The translations under genes were made by a program, and so were the position numbers. Shown in pieces: positions 6,234 to 13,019 of a stretch of DNA of 14,665 nt. The DNA lies in contig JAICIL010000084.1 in NCBI GenBank assembly GCA_025924435.1, positions 1-14,665 on the forward strand, written 5' to 3'. The notes beneath the pieces are model-generated. The model saw nothing but the letters and a program-made list of their open reading frames with translations, did not search any database and was not told the DNA's origin. This DNA is from Chloroflexia bacterium (GTDB lineage Bacteria > Chloroflexota > Chloroflexia > Thermomicrobiales > JALYUS01). The number at the start of each line of letters is the position of its first letter. Within the stretch, counting starts at the first letter, position 1.

Positions 6234-7934
6234 ATGGCACAGGAGACGACACAGGCAACGATGGCACCCGCTGTGCGGACGATCCCGACGCCGCCGGACT
6301 TCCCGGTCGCGTGGGAGCGGCCGGAGGAGGCGCAGGCCTTCTGGACGCGCGACCCGATGCACTTCGGGACGCAGATCACCCCGCTGGAAGGCGCGTACCT
6401 GCGCCAGTTCATGGATCACGGGTTCGCCAGCGCGGCCAGGGCGCTCGGCCTGCCCGTCCACTTCATCGCCCGGCGCATCAACACCCACTTCTATCAGGCG
6501 CTCGTCCCCATCACCACCGACCCTGTCGCACTCGCGGCGATCGAGCAGCAGGCCGAGCAGCGCCTGGGCGCGGCGGTGGGCCGCTTCGGCGCGGCGTGGC
6601 GGGAGGAATATCTGCCGGAAATTATGCGCTATGTCGCCGACTGGGAGGCCTTCGACCTGCCGGGGGCGAGCACGCCGCAATTGATCGCCCATCTCGATGA
6701 GAGCCTCGCGCGCGCGCAGCGGCTGATGGAGATCCACTTCCTCCTCGCGATCCCGATGCTCCTCGGCATGAGCCTTTTCGACGAACTCTACACCGACCTC
6801 TTCGGCGGGGACGACGCCTTCGCCGCCTACACGCTGTTGCAGGGCTTCGACAACAAGACGATCGAGGCGAACCGCGCGCTGTGGAAGTTGAGCCGCGCGG
6901 CCCGCGCATCCGACACGGTGCGGCGGGCGCTGGAGGAGCAGGCGACCGCGCACGTCATCCCGGCGCTGGAAGAGTCGCCGGAGGGGCGCGCCTTCCTCGC
7001 GGACCTGCGCGCCTATCTCGAAACCTACGGCAAGCGCGGCAACACCTGGTTCGTGCTCGCGGAGACGCCGTGGATTGACGACCCCGCCCCCGTCGTCCAC
7101 ACCCTCAAGGACTACGTCGCGCAAGCGGATCGCGACCCGGATGAGGAGATGGCGGCGCTCGCCGCCGCGCGCGAGGCGGCGGTGGCGCAGGCCCGCGCGC
7201 GGCTCGCGGGCTATCCCCAGTCGGTGTCGGGCCAGTTCGAGGGGCTGCTGCAAGCGGCGCAGACCGGCACGGTCTTGCAGGAGGACCACAACTTCTGGAT
7301 TGACTATCGCAGCACCTACGAGATGCGCCAGATTATCCGCGAGATCGCGCGGCGACTCGTCGCGGCGGGTGCGATTGATACCGAGGATGACATCTTCTTC
7401 CTCACCTTCGACGAGATGCGCGACACGGCGGCGGTGCCGGAGCACACGCGGCAGGCGGTCGTCGCGGAGCGAAAGGCGGAGATGGCGCGCTTCGCGGATG
7501 TCCAACCGCCGTTCGCCCTCGGCACGGAGCCGCCCGGCCCGCCCCCGGACAGCGCGATCGGCCGCGCGATCGGCCGCTTCTTCGGCGGGCCGCCGCAGGA
7601 ATCGCCGGAGCCGGGGGTGCTGAAGGGGAATGCGGGATCGCGCGGCATCGCGCGCGGCCCGGCGAAGGTGATCCGCTCGCTGGCGGAGGCGAGCAAACTC
7701 CAGCCCGGCGACATCCTCGTCGCGGAGACGACCGCGCCGCCGTGGACGCCGCTCTTCGCGACGGCGGCGGCGGTCGTGACGGACACCGGCGGCATCCTCA
7801 GCCACTGCGCGGTGGTGGCACGGGAGTACATGATCCCGGCGGTGGTTGGGATCGGCATGGCGACCGCGATCATCCAGGACGGCATGATGCTCGAAGTGGA
7901 CGGCGACGCCGGGACCGTGCGGATCATCGGCTGA
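6234..7934 (+). CDS. Helical substrate domain plus phosphohistidine swivel subunit of a split dikinase
   Basis: 566 aa. Residues about 20-420 are largely helical, beginning FPVAWERPEEAQAFWTRD and MHFGTQITPLEG. This layout resembles the substrate-binding middle of rifampin phosphotransferase-like enzymes. A Pro/Gly-rich hinge (about 427-462) leads to the PEP-utilising 'mobile' domain (about 463-566). It carries the phosphorylatable His524 in TDTGGILSHCAVVARE and ends in GDAGTVRIIG, the usual C-terminus of this domain. With the preceding ATP-grasp gene it makes a complete dikinase in two chains. Phenylphosphate synthase of Thauera is the best-known comparable split (70-kDa His subunit, 40-kDa ATP subunit). 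The PEP/pyruvate-binding TIM barrel of true PEP synthase is absent, so the acceptor is probably a small organic molecule, not pyruvate. GGAGG lies 7 nt before the ATG. The acceptor cannot be read from sequence. Confidence 0.87.
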   Translation: MAQETTQATMAPAVRTIPTPPDFPVAWERPEEAQAFWTRDPMHFGTQITPLEGAYLRQFMDHGFASAARALGLPVHFIARRINTHFYQALVPITTDPVALAAIEQQAEQRLGAAVGRFGAAWREEYLPEIMRYVADWEAFDLPGASTPQLIAHLDESLARAQRLMEIHFLLAIPMLLGMSLFDELYTDLFGGDDAFAAYTLLQGFDNKTIEANRALWKLSRAARASDTVRRALEEQATAHVIPALEESPEGRAFLADLRAYLETYGKRGNTWFVLAETPWIDDPAPVVHTLKDYVAQADRDPDEEMAALAAAREAAVAQARARLAGYPQSVSGQFEGLLQAAQTGTVLQEDHNFWIDYRSTYEMRQIIREIARRLVAAGAIDTEDDIFFLTFDEMRDTAAVPEHTRQAVVAERKAEMARFADVQPPFALGTEPPGPPPDSAIGRAIGRFFGGPPQESPEPGVLKGNAGSRGIARGPAKVIRSLAEASKLQPGDILVAETTAPPWTPLFATAAAVVTDTGGILSHCAVVAREYMIPAVVGIGMATAIIQDGMMLEVDGDAGTVRIIG

Positions 7935-7950
7935 TCGGATGACGTATCTC

Positions 7951-7979
7951 TGCCGCTGCCCCCATCGGGGGTAGCGGCA
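7951..7979 (+). terminator. Terminator-like hairpin after the dikinase pair
   Basis: A 13-bp stem (7951-7963 with 7967-7979, one G·T pair) and 3-nt loop, 16 nt after the stop of the swivel subunit. No T-tract follows, so it may be a factor-dependent terminator or a 3'-end stabiliser. A weaker 6-bp hairpin follows at about 7997-8017. The rest of the 157-nt gap before the transporter shows nothing else clear. Confidence 0.5.
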
Positions 7980-8091
7980 TCAACGTGTCCGGTAGCGCAG
8001 GCTTTGCACCCTGCGGGCGGGACCCAAGCAGGAAAGCCAGCGCTAACGATGTTTTCGAACAGGATGATGCTGCGGAAAGCGGGATTGGATA

Positions 8092-9540
8092 ATGAAAACG
8101 CCGTCGTTGAGCGGTGAGGCGCCGGTAGGTATCGCCGTGCTGGCACGGCCGGAAGAGACGGTCGCGCCGCTCGCCGTCGAGCGATGGGTGATCCTCTCCA
8201 TCGCCCTCGGCACGATGCTCGCGCCGCTGAACTCGACGATGATCGCGGTCGCGCTGCCCCGGATCATCCAGGACTTCCACGTCCGCATCTCGACGGCGGG
8301 CTGGCTCGTCACCTCCTATCTGATCGCGATGGCCGCGTTGCAGCCCGTCGCGGGCAAACTCGGCGACCGGATCGGGCGCCGCCGCCTCATCCTCGGCGGG
8401 CTGATCTACTTCGGCGTCGCCTCGCTCGGCGCGACGGTCGCCACGAACCTCCCGCTGCTCTTCTTCTTCCGCGTCCAGCAGGCGATTGCCGGGGCGGTCA
8501 CGCTGCCGAACGGCACCGCGCTCGTGCGCGATGTCGTCCCGCTGGAGCGGCGCGCCCGCACGTTCGGGATGATCGGCGGCGCGACCGCCTTCGCCGCCGC
8601 CCTCGGCCCGCCGATTGGCGGCCTGCTCGTGCAAGCGCTCGGCTGGCGTTCGATCTTCTTCGCCAACGTACCGGTCGTCCTCGCGGCGCTGCTCCTCGGC
8701 TGGCGCGCCATCCCCGCGACGCGGACCCATCGGGACAGCCGCGCGTTCGATGTCGTCGGCGCGTGCCTGCTCTCCGCCGTCCTGATCGGCCTGACGGTGC
8801 TGCTGACGCTCGGCAAGCGCGCCGAGAGCGCCGTGCTGCCAGCAATCGGCGGCCTCGCGCTGATCGCGCTCGCGGCCTACTTCATCCGCTACGAATTGCG
8901 CCACCCGGACCCGGTGCTGCAACCGCGCTTCTTCCGCGTGCGGTCATTCGCCGCCGCGAACGGCGCGATTGCCCTCAGCAACTTGGCGATGTACTCCACA
9001 CTCCTGACCGTGCCGATCCTGCTCGCGCGGCGCGGCGGCTGGTCGAGCGCGCGGATCGGCGCGGCGCTCGTCATGCTCTCCGGCGCGATGGTCGTGTGCA
9101 GTCCGCTCGGCGGCCGCCTCGCGGATCGCATCGGGCGGCGCTGGCCGACGGTGATCGGCCTCGCCCTCCTGACGCTCGGCGTGCTGCCGCTGGCGCTGGC
9201 GGGCGGCGGAATCATGGTGCCGATTCTGCTCGGCAGCCTCCTTGTGGCGGGCATCGGGCTGGGGCTGTCGTCCGCCGGGATGCAGACGGCGGCGATTGAG
9301 GCCGTCGGCCCGCGCGAGACGGGCGTCGCCTCCGGCGTTTATTCGACGAGCCGCTACTTCGGCAGCATCATCGGATCGAGCATCCTCGCCGGGCTGCTCG
9401 GCGCGGCGGGCGGAGACGGCTTCCGCATGGTCTTCGTCATGGTCGTCGTGGCGGCCACCCTCTCCGCCCTCATCGCCCTGGCGTTGCATGATCGGCCAGC
9501 GGGCAGCGGGCGGCAAGCAGCAATGCGTGATGAGCGGTGA
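8092..9540 (+). CDS. MFS transporter, DHA2-like drug:H+ antiporter
   Basis: 482 aa with many hydrophobic segments (first at about 32-55, then alternating to about 447-465), consistent with 12-14 membrane helices. Motif A, GKLGDRIGRRR, is at 88-98 after helix 2, and a second copy, GGRLADRIGRRW, is at 340-351. Motif C of antiporters appears as ALGPPIGG (170-177), and LNSTMIAVALP in helix 1 is typical of DHA2 exporters. Expected role: proton-driven efflux of a small molecule; substrate not predictable. The ATG at 8092 has no strong Shine-Dalgarno; it was chosen because it puts a short cytoplasmic tail before helix 1. Residues from about 468 to the end (AGSGRQAAMRDER) are encoded by the 7-nt-periodic repeat at 9494-9540, so the native gene probably once ended near HDRP. 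A hairpin separates it from the upstream dikinase genes. Confidence 0.9.
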   Translation: MKTPSLSGEAPVGIAVLARPEETVAPLAVERWVILSIALGTMLAPLNSTMIAVALPRIIQDFHVRISTAGWLVTSYLIAMAALQPVAGKLGDRIGRRRLILGGLIYFGVASLGATVATNLPLLFFFRVQQAIAGAVTLPNGTALVRDVVPLERRARTFGMIGGATAFAAALGPPIGGLLVQALGWRSIFFANVPVVLAALLLGWRAIPATRTHRDSRAFDVVGACLLSAVLIGLTVLLTLGKRAESAVLPAIGGLALIALAAYFIRYELRHPDPVLQPRFFRVRSFAAANGAIALSNLAMYSTLLTVPILLARRGGWSSARIGAALVMLSGAMVVCSPLGGRLADRIGRRWPTVIGLALLTLGVLPLALAGGGIMVPILLGSLLVAGIGLGLSSAGMQTAAIEAVGPRETGVASGVYSTSRYFGSIIGSSILAGLLGAAGGDGFRMVFVMVVVAATLSALIALALHDRPAGSGRQAAMRDER

Positions 9541-9595
9541 GAGAAGATAGGCGATGCGAGTCGTCAACATTTGCTGCCCGCTGCCCGCTGCCCGC
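9494..9595. repeat. Heptamer-periodic repeat at the transporter 3' end
   Basis: From 9494 the sequence divides into 7-mers: GGCCAGC, GGGCAGC, GGGCGGC, AAGCAGC, AATGCGT, GATGAGC, GGTGAGA, with looser copies to 9570. It then has three exact TGCCCGC units (9575-9595), the inverse complement of the GGGCA-type units at the start. The arms can pair as an imperfect hairpin. It starts inside the last codons of the transporter gene and contains its stop (9538-9540). Confidence 0.65.
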
Positions 9596-9610
9596 TTTGC
9601 CATCTTCGCG

Positions 9611-9616
9611 TACTAT
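9611..9616 (+). promoter_or_regulatory. Possible -10 element of the MOSC gene
   Basis: TACTAT 49 nt before the MOSC-gene ATG and directly after the repeat at 9494-9595. No good -35 is seen. The distance fits similar hexamers before other genes in this window. Confidence 0.35.
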
Positions 9617-9665
9617 ATGCGGGGCGGTCTGGATGATGGGATGGGAGCGGGAGGCGGGCATCGGT

Positions 9666-10292
9666 ATGACAATCACGCTGGAAGCGACGGTGACGCGGGT
9701 CCTGGTCGGGCGGTACCCGCTCGTCCCGCTGGCGGAGAAGCAGGCCTCGCCGGACGGGCAGTACCTCGTCTCCACGCGCGTGCCGGAGGTGCGGGCGACG
9801 CTCGAAGGGTTGGCGGGCGACCGGCACGCCGGGTTCACGCGCCGCGCCGACGCCCGCGCGCCGCAGTATCCGCGCGGCACGGAGATCCACAACAGCCGGC
9901 AGGTCTCGCTCGTCGCCGAGGAGGAACTGGCCGCGATCGCGGCGAACATGGGCGTGCCGGTGATCGAACCGGAGTGGATCGGCGCGAACCTCGTCCTCGG
10001 CGGCATCCCGAACCTCTCGACGTTGCCGCCGATGACGCGCGTGTACTTCCCCGAACTGGCCGCTATCGCGCTGGAAGGGGAGAATCATCCCTGCGTCTAT
10101 CCCGGCAAAGCGATCCAGAGCCACTATCCGGACCGGCCGGGGATCGGCAGGCAGTTCCCCCGGGGGGCGTACCATCTGCGCGGTGTGGTCGGCTGGGTGG
10201 AGCGCGCGGGCATGATCCGCGAGGGGGACACCGTCCGCATTGACGTGCCGGAGCAGACCCCGTATCGCGTGCCGGAGTTCGCGGCGCGATAG
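9666..10292 (+). CDS. MOSC-domain protein
   Basis: 208 aa. MOSC (MOCO sulfurase C-terminal) features run along the whole chain: GDRHAGFT (51-58), NSRQVSLV (76-83), the stretch EPEWIGANLVLGGIPNL (101-117), the conserved cysteine region EGENHPCVYPG (137-147; Cys143) and the closing RGVVGWVERAGMIREGD (172-188). Such proteins are thought to carry sulfur on the conserved Cys, often in molybdenum cofactor handling or N-hydroxylated compound reduction, as with stand-alone YiiM-like proteins. No molybdoenzyme or cofactor gene is in the window, so its partner is unknown. The ATG at 9666 is preferred: GGGAGG lies 11 nt upstream and the family's first beta strand follows immediately. Earlier in-frame ATGs at 9633 and 9636 have weaker sites. 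It converges on the sortase gene, 20 nt away. Confidence 0.87.
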   Translation: MTITLEATVTRVLVGRYPLVPLAEKQASPDGQYLVSTRVPEVRATLEGLAGDRHAGFTRRADARAPQYPRGTEIHNSRQVSLVAEEELAAIAANMGVPVIEPEWIGANLVLGGIPNLSTLPPMTRVYFPELAAIALEGENHPCVYPGKAIQSHYPDRPGIGRQFPRGAYHLRGVVGWVERAGMIREGDTVRIDVPEQTPYRVPEFAAR

Positions 10293-10312
10293 AATCGCGG
10301 CGCGAGGCGCGG

Positions 10313-11062
10313 CTATGGAGCCGCCTTCGCGTACACCACCAGATTGCCCGCGTATTCTCGCTTGGTCCGGTCGAAGGCGCTGCTGGAATCGCAGGTAATC
10401 AGGTTGAGGTGCGCCTCGGTGGTCGGGCCGAAAATGCGATCCAATGGCACATCCGCACGCCCGTACGCCTCTGACGCGGTGACGACGAACTGCCGCTCCA
10501 CGCCATCATCGCCGACGACGATGATCTGGTCGCCGCTCACCAGTTTCCGCAGGTCCCAGAAGACCGCTTTCCCCGTCGTCGAATCCACATGCCCCGCGAC
10601 GACCGCGTTCCCCTGCTCGCCGGGCCGGGCGCCGAGATCGTACCAGGCGGTGTCGTTGAAGTCCTTCGGCACATCCATCGCGCCGTCCGACGTCTGCCCA
10701 ACATCCTCTACTGCCGCATCCACGTTAATCGCCGGAATCTTGAGCCGGAGTGGTTGCCCGATATGCGGTTTCGGGGGGGCGGGCGCGCCGAGCCGCCGGA
10801 TGAATGTGCGCGGGGGGGTACCCGCCGGTATTGCGGCGGGGGCCGGGGCGGCGGGCGCGGGCGGCGCAGGCACGGGCGCGGGTGGCGGTGTGGGTTGGAG
10901 CGGGGTTGCGGGCGGGTCCGCGGCGGCAACAATTCCCCCGGCGGGAGCCGCGATCTCCGCGATAGCGCCGAAAAGCATCGCGAGTGCGAGCGCGATATGA
11001 ATGATCCGTGCGCGAGCATATCCGGTCGAGTGAACGAGGTGCATGCAATTCGTCTGCTTCAA
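10313..11062 (-). CDS. Membrane-anchored sortase (class E/F-like)
   Basis: 249 aa. A short N-terminal stretch, one hydrophobic segment (about 19-47, IIHIALALAMLFGAIAEIAA) and a long Pro/Ala linker (about 49-100) place the catalytic domain outside the membrane. The sortase fold follows: LRLKIPAINVDAAVEDVG (105-122), catalytic His158 in VVAGHVDS, and catalytic Cys224 in LNLITCDSSS. The arginine is less clear. The usual YRDNVVVYA-like end reads YAGNLVVYA, so Arg232 or Arg235 would have to serve. Expected role: transpeptidation of exported proteins with an LPXTG-like signal, but no such substrate is encoded here. Start: TTG at 11062, because AAAGGA lies 5 nt upstream; the first ATG (11044) has no site. 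A -10-like TATACT lies about 51 nt upstream. Confidence 0.87.
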   Translation of the reverse strand: MKQTNCMHLVHSTGYARARIIHIALALAMLFGAIAEIAAPAGGIVAAADPPATPLQPTPPPAPVPAPPAPAAPAPAAIPAGTPPRTFIRRLGAPAPPKPHIGQPLRLKIPAINVDAAVEDVGQTSDGAMDVPKDFNDTAWYDLGARPGEQGNAVVAGHVDSTTGKAVFWDLRKLVSGDQIIVVGDDGVERQFVVTASEAYGRADVPLDRIFGPTTEAHLNLITCDSSSAFDRTKREYAGNLVVYAKAAP

Positions 11063-11330
11063 TCCAACCTATCCTTTTGGGGGTCCACACCGCCGCTTCA
11101 TGCACCCGGCGGAGTATAGCGCATCGGGACGGATGGTCGCCAGCGGCGAAGTTGGGAAAAATCGCTTGCACAGCCCGCAAACCCAAACGATTCAATCACT
11201 CCGGGTCGTGAACGTTTCTTCGTCGGACGACGCGGCGGGACTCCCGGTATGCAACTGGCGCGGCGATCCGGCGTTATGTCTGTGAACCGAGGAACGGTCC
11301 CGGCGATGTTGCCAGTGAAGGAACTCACTC
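11063..11330. other. Divergent intergenic region between sortase and phosphoesterase
   Basis: 268 nt. It contains the sortase -10 candidate and, near the right end, the AAGGA site of the phosphoesterase. I see no gene, no hairpin with a T-tract and no recognisable riboswitch. A weaker hexamer, TTATGT, about 52 nt before the phosphoesterase start could be its -10. Confidence 0.5.
11113..11118 (-). promoter_or_regulatory. Possible -10 element of the sortase gene
   Basis: TATACT on the minus strand (5/6 to TATAAT), about 51 nt before the TTG start, in a GC-rich surround. No convincing -35 at 16-18 nt. Confidence 0.4.
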
Positions 11331-11924
11331 GTGCAGTCTGTCCGGCTCGGCATCCTGGCCGATACACACATCCCGCACCGGCTCGCCACGCTCCCCGCGG
11401 AGATCCCCGGAGTCTTCCGGGCGGCAGCCGTCTCCTTGATCCTCCACGCGGGCGATGTGGACGAGCCGGGCGCGCTGGACCCGCTCGCCGCAATCGCGCC
11501 GGTGATCGCGGTGCGCGGCAATCTCCATCTCGCCTCCCGCTCCCGCTCCAGCCCGCACCTCCCGTACGCGGTCTATCTGGACGTGCTGGGGCGGCGGGTC
11601 GTCCTCACCCACGGCCACGGGCGGCCGCATCAGTGGCTCTGGGACAAGCGACGGGGTTTCATCCGGCGTGAGCCTTCAACGGACACGCGCGACGCCTTCA
11701 ACGAGGAGTTGATGGAGCGCAACCGGCGTCGCTTCCCCGATGCGGATGTGCTGATCTTCGGCCACTCGCACCGGCGGTTCCTGCGCCGCGTCGGCGGGAT
11801 ACTCTTCCTCAACCCCGGCGCCATCGCCCACGCGCGGGACGAATCACCCTCCGTCGCCATCCTCACCGTCGGCGCGGGCGACGTGCGTGCGGAGTTCATC
11901 GATCTCGGCAGCAATGAGCAATGA
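11331..11924 (+). CDS. YfcE/MJ0936-type metallophosphoesterase
   Basis: 197 aa, the usual size for small calcineurin-like phosphoesterases. Metal-binding motifs in order: GILADTHI (7-14; Asp11, His13), HAGDVD (39-44; Asp42), RGNLHL (62-67; Asn64), LTHGHG (92-97), FGHSHR (143-148), then LFLNPGA (158-164). Likely activity: hydrolysis of a phosphomonoester or phosphodiester with two metals. The third motif is unusual: the family normally reads GN-x-D, but here the last residue is His66. GTG start at 11331, with AAGGA 8 nt upstream and the family's first strand beginning straight away. The last four residues, SNEQ, and the stop are encoded by the heptamer repeat at 11911-11938, so the C-terminus seems altered by the repeat. 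Natural substrate unknown. Confidence 0.9.
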   Translation: MQSVRLGILADTHIPHRLATLPAEIPGVFRAAAVSLILHAGDVDEPGALDPLAAIAPVIAVRGNLHLASRSRSSPHLPYAVYLDVLGRRVVLTHGHGRPHQWLWDKRRGFIRREPSTDTRDAFNEELMERNRRRFPDADVLIFGHSHRRFLRRVGGILFLNPGAIAHARDESPSVAILTVGAGDVRAEFIDLGSNEQ

Positions 11925-11960
11925 GCAACGAGTTGATAATGCGCCTCACTCATTGCTCAT
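11911..11960. repeat. Heptamer repeat and 12-bp hairpin between convergent genes
   Basis: GCAATGA, GCAATGA, GCAACGA, GTTGATA form a 7-nt-periodic run (11911-11938) that includes the phosphoesterase stop. The arm ATGAGCAATGAG (11914-11925) is exactly complementary to 11949-11960, giving a 12-bp stem with a 23-nt loop. The hairpin ends 4 nt before the stop of the converging gene at 11964, so it could act as a terminator for both, though neither side has a T-tract. Confidence 0.6.
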
Positions 11961-11963
11961 CAT

Positions 11964-12227
11964 TCAGACCGCCGCACGCAATACGAAGTAATTCTTGCGG
12001 TCGAGCGCGCCGACGGATTCGACCTGCTCGCGCAGCGTCGAGGCCGCGTAGTGATTGAATGCCTCCTCGCTCTCCCAGACGGAGAGCACGAGGCCATCCC
12101 GCATATCCTCCACATTCGCGAGCACGTAGGCGTTCACTAATCCCGGCTGCGCCATCACCTGTTGCCAGAGCGCCTCGACATCTCCCGTCGCGTGCTCCCG
12201 GTCGCCCCATAGGATGCTGGCGTACAT
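11964..12227 (-). CDS. Small dimeric alpha/beta-barrel (ABM-like) protein
   Basis: 87 aa, a typical size for antibiotic-biosynthesis-monooxygenase-like or related ferredoxin-fold dimeric barrels. It opens with a strand (MYASILWG), then a helix with WQQVMAQPGLVNAYVL, a middle segment MRDGLVLSVWESEEAFNHYA (47-66), and a C-terminal strand NYFVLRAAV. The 'VWESEEAFNHYA' pattern (strand, then helix) is characteristic of the fold. GGGAGGG precedes the ATG at 12227 with about 5 nt spacing. It lies 48 nt downstream of the unrecognised gene at 12276-12896 on the same strand, with a heptamer repeat filling the gap, and the two may be co-transcribed. Members include monooxygenases and heme or quinone handlers, but many have no known activity, so function is not assigned. 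Confidence 0.75.
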   Translation of the reverse strand: MYASILWGDREHATGDVEALWQQVMAQPGLVNAYVLANVEDMRDGLVLSVWESEEAFNHYAASTLREQVESVGALDRKNYFVLRAAV

Positions 12228-12243
12228 CGTTCCCTCCCAAGCA

Positions 12244-12291
12244 GGCAGTCGGCGGCGGGCGGCGGGCAGCGAACGCTAATCTCCGCTGCCC
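12244..12291. repeat. Heptamer repeat and hairpin between two minus-strand genes
   Basis: GGCAGTC, GGCGGCG, GGCGGCG, GGCAGCG, AACGCTA (12244-12278) is 7-nt periodic and fills the gap between the two genes. GGGCAGCG (12264-12271) pairs exactly with 12284-12291 (8-bp stem, 12-nt loop). The right arm lies inside the last codons of the upstream gene and carries the word GCCAGCGGGCAGCGG (minus strand), which is also found at the transporter 3' end. Confidence 0.6.
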
Positions 12292-12896
12292 GCTGGCGCC
12301 ATGAGTACGAAATAGGCGAGGAGACGCCAGCGGCCGAAGAGACGGCCGTGCGCTTTACCGAGATAGACACCGTCGCCGAGCGCGACCAATTCGTCCAGCA
12401 CATGACGGACGGGCAGCGGGTTCGGGCGGGCATCGTAGATGATCTTCAGGACGGTACACTCCGTGTCCGCGACGCCGCGCCCGACCGCCGTGCGGAACGG
12501 GAATGCGCGATAGGTCCCCGCCGAGTCCGCGACAGCCTGCCAGCGGAGGAGCGCGTTCAGTTTCCAGAACAGTGCGTCCCCCGCGCGCCGGTATCGCCAC
12601 CAGATGTTGTCGCCGCCCGTCGGGGTGAATCGCTTGCCGAGCCAGCGCAGGTTGCGTTCCGCCCATGCGGCGATCAGCCGGTCCGCGGGCGCGCCAAACA
12701 TCGTCGTTACGAGCATGCCCGCGTGCGGCCCCGCTATCCGTTCCGGCACGGCCCCGCTCTTGAAGAGCGTATCGAGCGCGGCGAGGGCCGCCGCGCGGTC
12801 CGTTGCCAGCCGGTCGCGCGCCGCCCTGATCGCCACGAGGGGCGCGGGATCGGGCGCGGATGTGGTTGTCGCATGCTCAACGGTCGCGGTCGCCAT
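12276..12896 (-). CDS. Conserved-looking protein of unknown function
   Basis: 206 aa, not recognised with confidence. No signal peptide or membrane helix. Residues 1-19 are Ala/Thr-rich and probably disordered. A helical part follows (about 20-85) with AGPHAGMLVTTMFGAPADRLI. The C-terminal half is strand-rich and tryptophan-rich (NIWWRYRRAGDALFWKL, 97-113; YRAFPFRTAVGRG, 129-141) and ends with VLKIIYDARPNPLPVRHVLDEL and VALGDGVYLGKAHGRLFGRW. This layout suggests a small beta-rich binding fold, and I have a vague recollection of similar actinobacterial and Chloroflexota hypothetical proteins. The ATG at 12896 is chosen for the AAAGGGGAG just upstream and the end of the Arg-rich non-native extension. 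The last residues, GSGD, come from the repeat at 12244-12291. The smaller barrel protein lies 48 nt downstream. Confidence 0.75.
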   Translation of the reverse strand: MATATVEHATTTSAPDPAPLVAIRAARDRLATDRAAALAALDTLFKSGAVPERIAGPHAGMLVTTMFGAPADRLIAAWAERNLRWLGKRFTPTGGDNIWWRYRRAGDALFWKLNALLRWQAVADSAGTYRAFPFRTAVGRGVADTECTVLKIIYDARPNPLPVRHVLDELVALGDGVYLGKAHGRLFGRWRLLAYFVLMAPAGSGD

Positions 12897-13019
12897 TGCA
12901 CTCCCCTTTCTTCGCCGCCTCTCTCCCACACTAGACGCAGATCGTCCACCGGCGGATTGCCGAAGGGGTTATCTCGTCATCGCGCCGACGCCGCCGAGGA
13001 GCCGCGTGCCACGCTGCGG

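Noticed and set aside
6069..7805. 578-aa open frame antisense to the dikinase genes
   Set aside because: It is Arg-rich with no recognisable domain and covers two clear genes on the other strand, so it is a composition artefact.
8184..9299. Second frame within the transporter gene
   Set aside because: The product is Arg/Ala/Pro-rich and has no transmembrane pattern, while the overlapping frame is a clear MFS protein.
3397..12291. Heptamer runs as possible CRISPR arrays
   Set aside because: The units are 7 nt, diverged and without spacers of constant length, and no cas genes are present.
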